64,000 nucleotides of DNA, taken from BOG-908 sp963848205. Lineage in GTDB: Bacteria; Pseudomonadota; Alphaproteobacteria; Acetobacterales; Acetobacteraceae. The stretch is from contig CAWKCV010000003.1 in the NCBI GenBank assembly GCA_963848205.1, forward strand, positions 744,001 to 808,000, given 5' to 3'. The notes under the pieces were generated by a model, which saw nothing but the letters and a program-made list of their open reading frames with translations, did no database searches and had not been told where the DNA came from. The position numbers and the translations under genes were made by a program. Shown piece after piece: positions 45,468-54,680 of this stretch (the stretch's first letter is position 1; each line of letters begins with the position of its first letter).

Positions 45468-48400
45468 TCAGTGCGCCTTGAGCTTGTCCAGTCTCGCGGT
45501 AGCCTGGATGAGGCTCGCTTGGGCAGCCTCGAAGCCGCGGGCCGCATCTGGCGTCGGCGCGCCATCCGAACTCCCCACGGCGTTGGCCAGAGCATCGAGC
45601 CTGGCGGATAGCGCGATGAGGCCGGCGGGGTCGGGCGGCGCGCCTTGAGCGCCATCCTGTCCGGCGCCGAGCACCTGCTTGAGAGACTGTTGCGCCGATG
45701 CCGCCGACGGATTTGCCTGACCTGCGGTTTGGGAGGTCGGAAGCTGCAGATTGGCGGCTTCGTGCAATTCTGTGCGTGCCTTGACCTGGGCTGCCTCGAT
45801 CGCGCGGGACAGGGCGAATTGGGCCTGGAAGGCAGCGGGCGGAAGATGTTCGCGCGGATCAGGAACGATCGTGAGGGGTTGCCGGACGGTCGTGCCACCC
45901 GCGCGCAGGATGATCGTGTAGTCGCCGGGGGGTGCGAGGATTGGCGCCTGTGGCGGGTCGCCGTCTTTGAGTTCGTCGGGCTGCTTCAGGCGCAGATCCC
46001 ACACGAGGCGATGCGCACCGGCGGTCGTCTCGACCTGTGGCGCGGCCGGCACCCATTCGGGTGCGATGGGCAGCGTGGCCGCGTCCCGCACGTGTGGCGG
46101 GTCGGCGCTGCTGAAGCGGGCAGCCGGCGTGCCGTCTGGGAAGTCGACCTCGATCTGCACGGTGTCGGCGGTTTGTGCGGCGAGCAGATAGTCGATCACC
46201 GCGCCGTCGGGCGGGTTGGGCGCCATCGGCTCGTCCTTCGGCATCGGCGTGCCGGTGAAGGCGGCCGCGTGCAGGCGGATCGCGGGGGCTGGCGGGAACA
46301 AGCGGGTTTCGGGCGACGCTTTGGCGGCGAGCGCGCGCAAGGCGGCGATGTCGTCCAGGATATAGAAGCCGCGGCCATGGGTGGCGATGACCAGATCGTC
46401 GCCATGTTCGGTCATGTCTCGCACGGACGTATGCGGCAGGCCGGATTGCAGGTCCTGCCAATTGTCGCCCGCGTCGAAGGAGACGTAGGCGCCGTCCTCG
46501 GTGCCGGCGAACAGCAGATTGGGGTTCGCAGCGTCCTCGCGGATGACGTTGGCGCTGCTGGGTGCGCTGCCGTGCGGCAGGCCTTTGGTGATCGGCGACC
46601 AATGCGCGCCGGCGTCGCGGGTGCGGTAGAGATAGGGCGCCTGGTCGCCGAGACGGTGGCGGTCGACGGCGAGATAGGCGGTGACGGCGTCGGCGTGGGA
46701 GGCTTCGATGATGCCGATTTTCGACCAGGGCTCGAGCCCCGGTGGCGTGACATCGGACCAGTGCGCGCCGGCATCGGCGCTGCGCCAGACCAGGCCGTCA
46801 TCGGTGCCGGCCCAGATCAGGCCAGGCTGTTTGGGCGAGGGAGCGAGGGCGTAGATCACGCCGCGGCGTGGGCCCTCGGCGGTGACGTCCGCGGCTGTGG
46901 CGGCGTCCAACGTGCCCGGGACCGGCGGGTCAGGGCGCGTGAGGTCGGGGCTGATCGTCTGCCAGTGCCCGCCCTGGTCGGTGGTGGCGAACACGCGCTG
47001 GTTGGCGAAGTAGAGTGTGCGGCCGTCGGGCGAGAAGGTGAGCGGCAGCGTCCAGGTGCCGCGATAGGCGCCGGGGAAGGCGAGGGTGGGGTCAAGCCCG
47101 TGGAGCTGGCCGGTTTTGAGGTCGAGCCGGTCGACACGGCCGCCAAAGACGCTGTCTGGGTCGGCGGGGTCGGGGGCGATGTTGTCGCTTTCGCCGCCTG
47201 CCGCACTTTCATGGAATTCCTGCATGCCGATGCCGTCGAACGCGTCGGTGGCGCGGCTGCTGACGCTGGCCGCACCCAAATCCTGCTGGGCGCCATAGAC
47301 GCGGTAGGGGAAGCGGTTGTCCGTGCTGACATGGTAGAATTGGGCGGTGGGCTGGTTGAACCAGCTGCTCCAGGTGGCGCCGGTATCGAGGCTGACGAGC
47401 GCGCCCTGGTCGACGCCGAGCATGCGTCGGTCGGGATTGGCGGGGTCGATCCAGAGCGTGTGGAAATCGTCGCCGGTGGGGTCGCCTTTGAGCGCATTGA
47501 AATGGGCGCCGCCGTCGGTGGAGCGCAGGACGATGGTGTCGCACACATAGATCGTGTCGGCATCGCGCGGCTCGGCGGTGATGCCGGAAAAGTACCAGGC
47601 ACGTTCGGTGATGCGCTTGTCGCCGGAAACCAGGCGCCAGTTGGCGCCGTGATCGTCGGAGCGATAGAGGCCTTTGCCCGGTGCGCCATCGCGTGTGTCG
47701 ATCAGGGCATACACGCGGGCCGGGTTGGCCGGCGTGGTGGCCAGGCCGATGCGGGCCGGCTGGTCAGGAAGCCCGTGGCCGGTGAGCGGGGCCCAGGTTT
47801 TGCCGTTGTCGGTCGATTTGTAGAGGCCGCTGCCCGGGCCGCTGCTGGGCGGATAGACGCTCCAGGGAGGCCGGCGGGTTTGCCACAGCGCGGCGTAGAT
47901 GGTGTCCGGGTTGGCGGGTTCGAAGGCGAGGTCGATGGCGCCGGTGTCGGCGTCGTGGAACAGGGTTTTAGTCCAGGTGGCGCCGCCATCCTCGGAGCGG
48001 AACACGCCGCGGTCGGGGTTGGCGTCGTAGGGGTGGCCGAGGGCGGCGACGAGGAGGGTTTCGGCGTGGCGCGGGTCGACGAGGATGCGGCCGATCTGCT
48101 GGGTGGATTGCAGGCCGATGGGCGACCAGTGGGCGCCGCCATCGTTGGTGCGGAACAGGCCGGCACCTTGGGCGATGTCGGAGCGCATATCGGCTTCGCC
48201 GGTGCCGACATAGAGGGTTTGCGGGGCGGAGGGAGCGATGGCGAGAGCGCCGATGGAGCCGACGGGTAGCGCGTCGGAAATCGGCTGCCATGTGCGCCCC
48301 GCGTTATCCGAACGCCAGACGCCGCCGTTGACCGCACCGAAATAGAAGCGGTTTGGATTATCCGGCGCGCCCTGCACGGTAAGCACGCGCCCGCCACGAT

Positions 48401-51400
48401 ACGGACCGATACTACGCCAGTGATATTGCTGGTAAGCCTCAGTCGGTACCGCCGCCGACGCGCTGCCCGCCATGAGCCAACTGCCCAGGGTCAAGAGTTT
48501 TTTGCTTCTTTTCTTCAAAAAAGAAGGCCTTGCTTGCCTGCCTATCGAACGAGACTCCCCACCCGCCTGCACAATCGACTTGTTCAATCCCGGCAGCTCC
48601 TGACTACGGATTTCCTGCCACTTGGAGATTTGCGCTTCCAATTGCGTATGGAGCGTATTGAACATGTCCTGATGTTGCGTGGTGGGCGCGGTGTCCGCGT
48701 CGTCCTGGCTGGCGGCGAAGGTGGCGTAGAGTTCGTTGAGCTTGCCGGGAAACGCGAGATTGGCTTCCGAGCCTTTCATGTTGACCTGGATCAGCTCGTC
48801 TTCCACCGGATCGAGCTTGGCGGAGAGCTGGTCGATCTGGGTGACAAGGGGTTGCTTGTCGGGCGCATTGCCAAGCGCTTTCTTGGCTTTCTCCAATCCG
48901 TCACGCGTGCGACGGATGGCGTTCACCGCCAGATGCAGTTGGTCGATATCCTGAACGGCTTTGGCTTCCAGCGCGGTCTTTGCAAGCACATCGGCCTCGC
49001 GGCCCGCGACTCGCGGATCGAGAATGATGGTGAGCGGCTGCTCGAGGGATTTGCCGTTCGCGGTCAGTCGCACGATGTAGTTGCCGGGTAGCACGAGCGG
49101 GCCGCGCGGTTCGGAGCCGGAGTAGAACGCGCCCGGAATCTGAGCGGGATCGGTGCTTCGCAGGTCCCATACCAGACGGTTCATGCCGGCGTCGGCGGGG
49201 ATCTTGTCGTTCGGCACGATGCGATCGGGCCATTCGGGTGGCTGTTCGCTTTTATTGCTGTGCGTACTGGTGAGATGGCGGACGATCTTGCCATCGCTGT
49301 TGATGATGTCGATGGTGACCTCGCCCGCGGGTTTGGTTTTGAACACATAGTCGATCAGTGCGCCGGCTGGCGGATTTTCACCGACGGGGCGGCGTGTGTC
49401 GACCTCGTCGGGGTAGTGCAGGCGCAAGGCGGTTTGCGGCTTGTAGAGAATGGCTTCCCCGTGCGCCTGGGTTGCCTGGCGCAGCGGAGTCAGATCGTCG
49501 AGTATCCAGAACGCACGTCCGTGCGTCGCGACGACCAGATCGTCGCCTTTGACGACGAGATCGTGGATGGGTGTGGCGGGCAGATTCAACTGCAAGGGCT
49601 GCCAGTTCGCCCCGTCGTTGAAGGAGACGAACACGCCTTGTTCGGTGGCGGCATAGAGCAGGCCACGCTGGTTTGGATCTTCGCGCACGGCGTGGACGAT
49701 GGCGCCGTCGGGCAGGCCGTCGACAATCGGCGTCCAGTTATGGCCGGCGTCGGTCGTTTTGTAGGCATAGGGTTTGATGTCATCGAGCTTGTGGCGATCG
49801 ACGGCGATGTAGGCAGTGTTGGCATCGAAGGTGGAGGGCTCGATCATGTCGATCGAAGACCACTCAGGCATTTGCGCCGGAGTGACTTTGTTCCAATGGC
49901 CGCCATCGTCGGGCGAGAGCTGCACCAGGCCGTCATCGGTGCCGGCCCATAGCATGCCTTTCTGCTTCGGCGATTCGGCGAGTGCAAAGATGGTGTCGTA
50001 ATATTCGACGCTGGTGATGTCCTTGGTCAGCGGACCGCCGGATGCGGTCTGCTTGGATTTGTCGTCGCGGGTGAGATCGGGGCTTATCGTTTTCCAGCTT
50101 CGGCCGTGGTCGGTGGTTTTCCAGACGGCTTCTGAGGCGACATAGATCGTGTCAGGGTCGTGCGGAGAGCGGATGAGTGGCGAAGTCCAGTTGAAGCGGT
50201 GCGCGAGTTCACCGGCGGGATGGCCGGAATTGTCGACCGGCCAGGCGCTGATATCCTGCACCTGCTCTACATGCTTGTTGTAGAGGCCGATGCTGTTCTC
50301 GGAATTGCTGACGATCATCCAGGCGTCGCGTGGGTCTGGCAGCACGAAGCCGCATTCGCCGCCGCCGGCCGGATAAAAATCGGTATCGTCGATGACGCCG
50401 CCATCGTCATAGCTGGCGACGGCACCGTTCGAATTGTCCTGCTGCGCGCCATATACCCAGTATGGAAACCGTGCATCGACGGCGACGTGGTAGAATTGCG
50501 CGGTCGGCTGGTTGTTCTGCGTGGACCAGTGCGCACCCTGGTCGAGCGAAATGCTGGCGCCGCCATCATTGGCATTGATCAGGCGCCGCGGATCGGCGGG
50601 GTCGATCCATAGGCCGTGGTGGTCGCCGTGCGTGGCCGAGACCAGGTTGAACGTCTTGCCGCCATCGGTGGAGCGCAGCATGCCGGTGTTGAGAACATAG
50701 ACCGTGTCGGGCGATTTCGGGTCGGCATAGGTTTTGGAAAAATACCACGCACGCTGGCGGATGCGGCCATCCTGGCTGACGAGATGCCAGTTCTGGCCTG
50801 CATCGTCGGAACGATACAACCCGCCTTCCTTGGCCTCGATCATGGCGTAAATGCGCTTGGCATCGGCACCGGAGACGGAGACGTCGATGCGGCCGAGGAT
50901 GCCGTCGGGCAAGCCGTGGCCAAGCAATTGCGTCCAGGTGGCGCCGCCATCGGTGGAGCGATACAGGCCGCTGCCGGGGCCGCCGCTGGCAAAGTTCCAG
51001 GGCTGGCGGCGAACCTGCCACATGGCCGCATAGACGATGTTGGCATTGTTGGGATCGTACGTGACGTCGATCGCGCCGGTAGCATCATCCTTGTGCAGGA
51101 CGTTGTTCCAGGTTTTGCCGCCATCGGTGGTGCGGAATATGCCACGTTCCGCATTCGGGCCGAAAGCGTGGCCGATGGCTGCAACAAGTGCGATGTCGGG
51201 GTTTTTCGGATCGACGATGACGGCGCCGATCTGTCGGCTGTCGCGGAGGCCGACATTTGCCCAGGTTTTACCGGCGTCGGTCGTTTTATAAACGCCGTCG
51301 CCATAGGTGATGTTGCCGCGCAGCGCACCCTCGCCGGAGCCTACATAGATGATATTATGGTTGGATGGTGCGACTGCGATGGCGCCGATGGACGACATCT

Positions 51401-51647
51401 TCTGGCTGTCGAAAATCGGGTGCCAGGTGGCGCCGCTGTCGGTGGTCTTCCACACGCCGCCGGCAACACCGCCGAAATAGAACAGGCCCGGTTCGCCGGT
51501 GACGCCGGCCACCGCGATCGCGCGGCCGCCGCGGAACGGGCCGATATTTCGCCAGTGCATGGCGCCAAACAAGGATGGGTCGACGGTCTGCGCCGCGGCC
51601 TGGGTGGTGAGGGCGCAGCAGAGGAGGAGGGCGGTGCGGTAGGTCAT
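45468..51647 (-). CDS. Double VPS10/BNR-propeller exported protein (probable fusion of two genes)
   Basis: A 2059-codon ORF of two paralogous modules, each about 1000 aa. Each begins with HWRNIGPFRGGR or HWRSIGPYRGGR and has many Asp-box blades (KTTDSGATWHPI). Each ends with a domain resembling LVWDLRSTDPAQIPG...GNYIVRL and a coiled segment, the VPS10/sortilin-type glycosyl-hydrolase-like layout. Module 1 has its own signal peptide (TAALLLCCALTTQAAAQ-like). Module 2 follows a copy of the dispersed repeat translated in frame (SFLKKRSKKLLTLGSWLMAGS), which itself looks like a signal peptide. Removing one G of the CCCC/GGGG run at 48557-48560 ends module 1 at a TAG just before the repeat, suggesting two original genes. 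Confidence 0.85.
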   Translation of the reverse strand: MTYRTALLLCCALTTQAAAQTVDPSLFGAMHWRNIGPFRGGRAIAVAGVTGEPGLFYFGGVAGGVWKTTDSGATWHPIFDSQKMSSIGAIAVAPSNHNIIYVGSGEGALRGNITYGDGVYKTTDAGKTWANVGLRDSRQIGAVIVDPKNPDIALVAAIGHAFGPNAERGIFRTTDGGKTWNNVLHKDDATGAIDVTYDPNNANIVYAAMWQVRRQPWNFASGGPGSGLYRSTDGGATWTQLLGHGLPDGILGRIDVSVSGADAKRIYAMIEAKEGGLYRSDDAGQNWHLVSQDGRIRQRAWYFSKTYADPKSPDTVYVLNTGMLRSTDGGKTFNLVSATHGDHHGLWIDPADPRRLINANDGGASISLDQGAHWSTQNNQPTAQFYHVAVDARFPYWVYGAQQDNSNGAVASYDDGGVIDDTDFYPAGGGECGFVLPDPRDAWMIVSNSENSIGLYNKHVEQVQDISAWPVDNSGHPAGELAHRFNWTSPLIRSPHDPDTIYVASEAVWKTTDHGRSWKTISPDLTRDDKSKQTASGGPLTKDITSVEYYDTIFALAESPKQKGMLWAGTDDGLVQLSPDDGGHWNKVTPAQMPEWSSIDMIEPSTFDANTAYIAVDRHKLDDIKPYAYKTTDAGHNWTPIVDGLPDGAIVHAVREDPNQRGLLYAATEQGVFVSFNDGANWQPLQLNLPATPIHDLVVKGDDLVVATHGRAFWILDDLTPLRQATQAHGEAILYKPQTALRLHYPDEVDTRRPVGENPPAGALIDYVFKTKPAGEVTIDIINSDGKIVRHLTSTHSNKSEQPPEWPDRIVPNDKIPADAGMNRLVWDLRSTDPAQIPGAFYSGSEPRGPLVLPGNYIVRLTANGKSLEQPLTIILDPRVAGREADVLAKTALEAKAVQDIDQLHLAVNAIRRTRDGLEKAKKALGNAPDKQPLVTQIDQLSAKLDPVEDELIQVNMKGSEANLAFPGKLNELYATFAASQDDADTAPTTQHQDMFNTLHTQLEAQISKWQEIRSQELPGLNKSIVQAGGESRSIGRQARPSFLKKRSKKLLTLGSWLMAGSASAAVPTEAYQQYHWRSIGPYRGGRVLTVQGAPDNPNRFYFGAVNGGVWRSDNAGRTWQPISDALPVGSIGALAIAPSAPQTLYVGTGEADMRSDIAQGAGLFRTNDGGAHWSPIGLQSTQQIGRILVDPRHAETLLVAALGHPYDANPDRGVFRSEDGGATWTKTLFHDADTGAIDLAFEPANPDTIYAALWQTRRPPWSVYPPSSGPGSGLYKSTDNGKTWAPLTGHGLPDQPARIGLATTPANPARVYALIDTRDGAPGKGLYRSDDHGANWRLVSGDKRITERAWYFSGITAEPRDADTIYVCDTIVLRSTDGGAHFNALKGDPTGDDFHTLWIDPANPDRRMLGVDQGALVSLDTGATWSSWFNQPTAQFYHVSTDNRFPYRVYGAQQDLGAASVSSRATDAFDGIGMQEFHESAAGGESDNIAPDPADPDSVFGGRVDRLDLKTGQLHGLDPTLAFPGAYRGTWTLPLTFSPDGRTLYFANQRVFATTDQGGHWQTISPDLTRPDPPVPGTLDAATAADVTAEGPRRGVIYALAPSPKQPGLIWAGTDDGLVWRSADAGAHWSDVTPPGLEPWSKIGIIEASHADAVTAYLAVDRHRLGDQAPYLYRTRDAGAHWSPITKGLPHGSAPSSANVIREDAANPNLLFAGTEDGAYVSFDAGDNWQDLQSGLPHTSVRDMTEHGDDLVIATHGRGFYILDDIAALRALAAKASPETRLFPPAPAIRLHAAAFTGTPMPKDEPMAPNPPDGAVIDYLLAAQTADTVQIEVDFPDGTPAARFSSADPPHVRDAATLPIAPEWVPAAPQVETTAGAHRLVWDLRLKQPDELKDGDPPQAPILAPPGDYTIILRAGGTTVRQPLTIVPDPREHLPPAAFQAQFALSRAIEAAQVKARTELHEAANLQLPTSQTAGQANPSAASAQQSLKQVLGAGQDGAQGAPPDPAGLIALSARLDALANAVGSSDGAPTPDAARGFEAAQASLIQATARLDKLKAH
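48491..48542 (+). repeat. Dispersed hairpin repeat, copy 12, translated in frame
   Basis: GAGTTTTTTGCTTCTTTTCTTC and AAAAAAGAAGG form the CTTC/GAAG stem, followed by the flank CCTTGCTTGCC. It is located inside the double VPS10 ORF at the module junction. It is the only copy wholly inside a long ORF. Confidence 0.8.
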
Positions 51648-51672
51648 GGGGGGGAGGTAAGCAAAAAGGAGG

Positions 51673-51720
51673 GGAGAAAGGAAGCAGTCCTTTTTTGAAA
51701 AAGGACCAAAAAACTTTTGT
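51673..51720 (-). repeat. Dispersed hairpin repeat, copy 13
   Basis: GCAGTCCTTTTTTG and AAAAAGGACC form the stem, then AAAAAACTTTTG. It lies between the TonB receptor stop and the start of the VPS10 gene. Confidence 0.8.
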
Positions 51721-53907
51721 TTAGAAGCTTCGGCTCACGTCCACAAAGGCTTCCCTCCCGGGCAAGCGGTAGAAGGACTGGTCGCCGAATTCACTGGCGG
51801 TGACGGCGGGGCGTTCGTCGCTGAGATTGGTGCCCGAGAGCGTCAGGGCATAATGGCCGAATTGATAGCCCAGCGAGGCGTCCAGCGTCGCGTAAGCGCC
51901 CGCAGGCGCGGTGTTGGCGATATCGAGATAGCGTCGACCGATATAGTTGACCGTCGCGTTGGCGGTGAAACCTTGTGCCGGCGTGTAGATGAAACCCGCG
52001 GACAATAGCGTGCGCGGCGAGAGCGGTAGCAATTTGCCGCCGGCATTCACGTTCGCGCCACCTTCGGTCGCGATGTAGTTGGTGAAGCGCGCCTCGTGAT
52101 CACTCGCGGTCATGTGCAGGATCAAATCGTCCAGCGGACGGTAGGCGAGATCGCCTTCGATGCCGCGCAGGCGCTCGCCACCTGCGTTCTGCATCAGCGG
52201 CAGGCCGTTGGTCGCGGTGGTTGCAACCACAAGGTTCTTGAAATCGAGCTGGAACAGTTCCAGCCCGTACTGGACACGGCCGTTCAGCACGCTGCCCTTC
52301 ACGCCGCCTTCGACGCTGAAGGCGCGTTCGGGCAGCAGCACATCCGGCGTGTAGTCGGGTCCGAAATCGATGGCTGCCGGCTTGAAGCTTTCGCGCACAT
52401 CCGCATACACGACAAGCGCGTGCCGGGCCTGTGCGAGCGGTGCGTAGCTGGCGCCGAGCGTCTCCGTCGGCCGCAAGGTTGATCTGCTGGAGCGCCCGAA
52501 CAAGTCGTTAGCCTGATCGAAACCGTCCACATGCTTCGACACACGGTTTTCGGCGGTCTCATTCAGCCGTACACCGCCGGTCACGTCCGCACCGGCAATC
52601 GGCTTCCAATCGGCCTGCACATATTGGCCGGCAAACACGCGGTCGTCGACGATGGTGTTAATTTCATCGACATGGAGCGATGTCGTCGGCGGCGGGGCCG
52701 ACCTGCCCGCGAGATTGGCATAGTAAGCACCATTGATGCTCGACTGTGCCGCACGGCCATATAGCAAGTCTGCACCCACCACGATACCGAGCCACGACCA
52801 CGGTTCGGCAGACACATGGGTGTCGTAATAGGTATCGAGTATGTGTCGCCGTTGGTTTTGCGAGTCGGCATTCTGCGATCCGTCGTTCTGCAATGTGGAA
52901 CGTAGAAAACCGCGTATGTCGGTGATGTCGGAATAGGCGATTGACACCGTGCTTTCCCAGGTGCCGACCCGCGTCGGCAGCGTGTAGCCGACTGCGACGT
53001 GATAGCGGTTTTCGTCGATGCGCGAATCCGCCGGATTATAGTTCGCGTCGATGGGTGTGAGCGCCGTCAGGCGGTCGCCCTGCCGCACGACGGGGCTGAA
53101 TGGCGACGTCTGCACGAACGTCAGATCCGCATCGAGATGCAACACGCCCGGGCCCGCATTCATCGTGGCGCGATAGAGCGCGTGACCGTTTGCCACGCCT
53201 GAACGATCGTCGGCGAAACCCAGCGATTCTGCACCGAGGCTGAGCGATTGCTTCAGGCCTCCTTCGTCGGGCAAGTTGAAACTTGCCTGGCCACGGGCCG
53301 ATCCGTGCGTGCCTCCACCTGCGGTAATCTGGTTCGGTGCCGCACCTGCGGGATTATGGATCACCTGGACCACACCGACGAACGCGGTCGCGCCATAGAC
53401 GACAGGCGCCGAGCCTTTCAGCACTTCGATACGTTGAACGTTCGCCAGATCGAGCGTTGGTATCGTCGGGTTGAACGCGCCGCCCCACGGCACACCATCG
53501 ACCACCAGGAGAAACGCATCGAATTCATGCAGGCCCCAAATTGAAGGTACGGCACTTGCCGGTCCCGCGTCTCCCCCGGGCGGCGCCTCCACACCCGGCA
53601 CAAGTGCCAGCGCAGTTCGCAAATCGGTCGCATGACGCGCACGCAACTCATCGCCGGTGATGATAGTGACGTCGGCCGGCACGGTGTCGACAGGTTCGGG
53701 CGTACGTGTGGCGGTGACTTCGATGTTCTCCACCGGCGACGTGCTTTGGGCGAAAGCTGGTGTGGCGGACAGGAGGAGGGCCAAGTTGGATTTTACGAAG
53801 CAAGAAGTTCTTCCTTGAAAGAAAGAACCAAAGAACTTCTGTCCTTTCGCGCGTACCTGACGCCTTACTACAAGGCGATCGGTGCAGCGGCTTATCAACT
53901 TAGGCAC
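51721..53907 (-). CDS. TonB-dependent outer-membrane receptor (start disturbed by repeat)
   Basis: A receptor of about 690 aa. Plug domain with IEVTATRTPEPVDTVPADVTIITGDELRARHATDLRTALALVPGV, then LANVQRIEVLKGSAPVVYGATAFVGVVQVI, then a 22-strand barrel ending YRLPGREAFVDVSRSF with the aromatic C-terminus. The signal peptide is KSNLALLLSATPAFA, but no ATG or GTG stands near it: the codon before KSN is GTA and the segment before that is copy 14 of the repeat. The only upstream start is GTG 53907, overlapping hisN. A TTG at 53784 is possible. The ligand (siderophore, vitamin or sugar) is not identifiable. Confidence 0.85.
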   Translation of the reverse strand: MPKLISRCTDRLVVRRQVRAKGQKFFGSFFQGRTSCFVKSNLALLLSATPAFAQSTSPVENIEVTATRTPEPVDTVPADVTIITGDELRARHATDLRTALALVPGVEAPPGGDAGPASAVPSIWGLHEFDAFLLVVDGVPWGGAFNPTIPTLDLANVQRIEVLKGSAPVVYGATAFVGVVQVIHNPAGAAPNQITAGGGTHGSARGQASFNLPDEGGLKQSLSLGAESLGFADDRSGVANGHALYRATMNAGPGVLHLDADLTFVQTSPFSPVVRQGDRLTALTPIDANYNPADSRIDENRYHVAVGYTLPTRVGTWESTVSIAYSDITDIRGFLRSTLQNDGSQNADSQNQRRHILDTYYDTHVSAEPWSWLGIVVGADLLYGRAAQSSINGAYYANLAGRSAPPPTTSLHVDEINTIVDDRVFAGQYVQADWKPIAGADVTGGVRLNETAENRVSKHVDGFDQANDLFGRSSRSTLRPTETLGASYAPLAQARHALVVYADVRESFKPAAIDFGPDYTPDVLLPERAFSVEGGVKGSVLNGRVQYGLELFQLDFKNLVVATTATNGLPLMQNAGGERLRGIEGDLAYRPLDDLILHMTASDHEARFTNYIATEGGANVNAGGKLLPLSPRTLLSAGFIYTPAQGFTANATVNYIGRRYLDIANTAPAGAYATLDASLGYQFGHYALTLSGTNLSDERPAVTASEFGDQSFYRLPGREAFVDVSRSF
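53796..53843 (-). repeat. Dispersed hairpin repeat, copy 14 (GTTC subtype)
   Basis: AGTTCTTCCTTG and AAGAAAGAACC form the stem, then AAAGAACTTCTG. It sits at the start of the TonB receptor gene, upstream of its signal peptide, and is translated in the longest frame. Confidence 0.75.
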
Positions 53908-54677
53908 TTTAAGGCTGCTTCATATAATTGCTGGTTTGCCGCGGCGATGATGGAGCCGCCGGTCAAGGGCGATTTTCCGTCGAGGTTTGTCACCATGCCG
54001 CCGGACTGTTCGATGAGTGCGATCAGCGGCACGATGTCATAAGGCTGCAGCGGTCCTTCCACCACCAGGTCGATGCTGCCGGCGGCAAGCAGCGCCAGCG
54101 AATAGCAGTCGCCTCCCCACCGCTGCAACCGGCAGCATTGCGCCAATTGCGCGAAATGCTCCGTGAGTCCGCCTTGCGCGATGAGAGCGGGATCGGTGCT
54201 GTAAAGAATGGCCTCGGAAAGCAGCTTCCGTTTGCTGGTGGCAAGGCGGCACTCGCTGCCTGCATGCAGCCTCCGCGCACCGCGGGTCGGATCGGCAATG
54301 TAGGTCTCGCCCGTGAAAGGCTGGTGCATGATGCCGGCGACCGCGCGGCCGTCCACGACCAGGCCGAGCAGGATGCCCCAGGTCGGCATGCCGCTCATGA
54401 AAGCGCGTGTTCCGTCGATGGGATCGATGATCCAGTAATCCGCACCCTCGCCGGTCCTACCGAACTCTTCCCCGATGATGCACAAATCTGGTGTTTGCGC
54501 AGCAAGCTGTGCGCGCAGGAATAGCTCGATCTCGCGGTCCGCCACCGTGACTGGGTCGAAACCTTCGCGGCCAAGCTTGTTGTCGGCGACGATATCAGTC
54601 CGGAAGTACCGACGGGCGATCGCGCCCGCCTCCAGCACGGAGACGAGCGCACGGTCGATATCGCGCGCTGCGTCCAA
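53895..54677 (-). CDS. hisN: Inositol-monophosphatase family phosphatase (HisN-like)
   Basis: A 260-aa Mg-dependent phosphatase. The metal-binding motifs are GEEFG at about residue 69, WIIDPIDGTRAF at about residues 81-92, and WGGDCYSLALLAAGSIDLVVE near residue 190. Family members include histidinol-phosphatase, inositol monophosphatase and CysQ; the motif set and size favour the HisN subgroup, but this is not certain. It lies 3 bases after the SDR gene, hence co-transcribed with it. Confidence 0.85.
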   Translation of the reverse strand: MDAARDIDRALVSVLEAGAIARRYFRTDIVADNKLGREGFDPVTVADREIELFLRAQLAAQTPDLCIIGEEFGRTGEGADYWIIDPIDGTRAFMSGMPTWGILLGLVVDGRAVAGIMHQPFTGETYIADPTRGARRLHAGSECRLATSKRKLLSEAILYSTDPALIAQGGLTEHFAQLAQCCRLQRWGGDCYSLALLAAGSIDLVVEGPLQPYDIVPLIALIEQSGGMVTNLDGKSPLTGGSIIAAANQQLYEAALKCLS

Positions 54678-54680
54678 GCG

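Noticed and set aside
45645..48269. 874-codon plus-strand open frame
   Set aside because: Antisense shadow of the VPS10/BNR ORF; low-complexity Gly/Ala/Arg composition and no motif.
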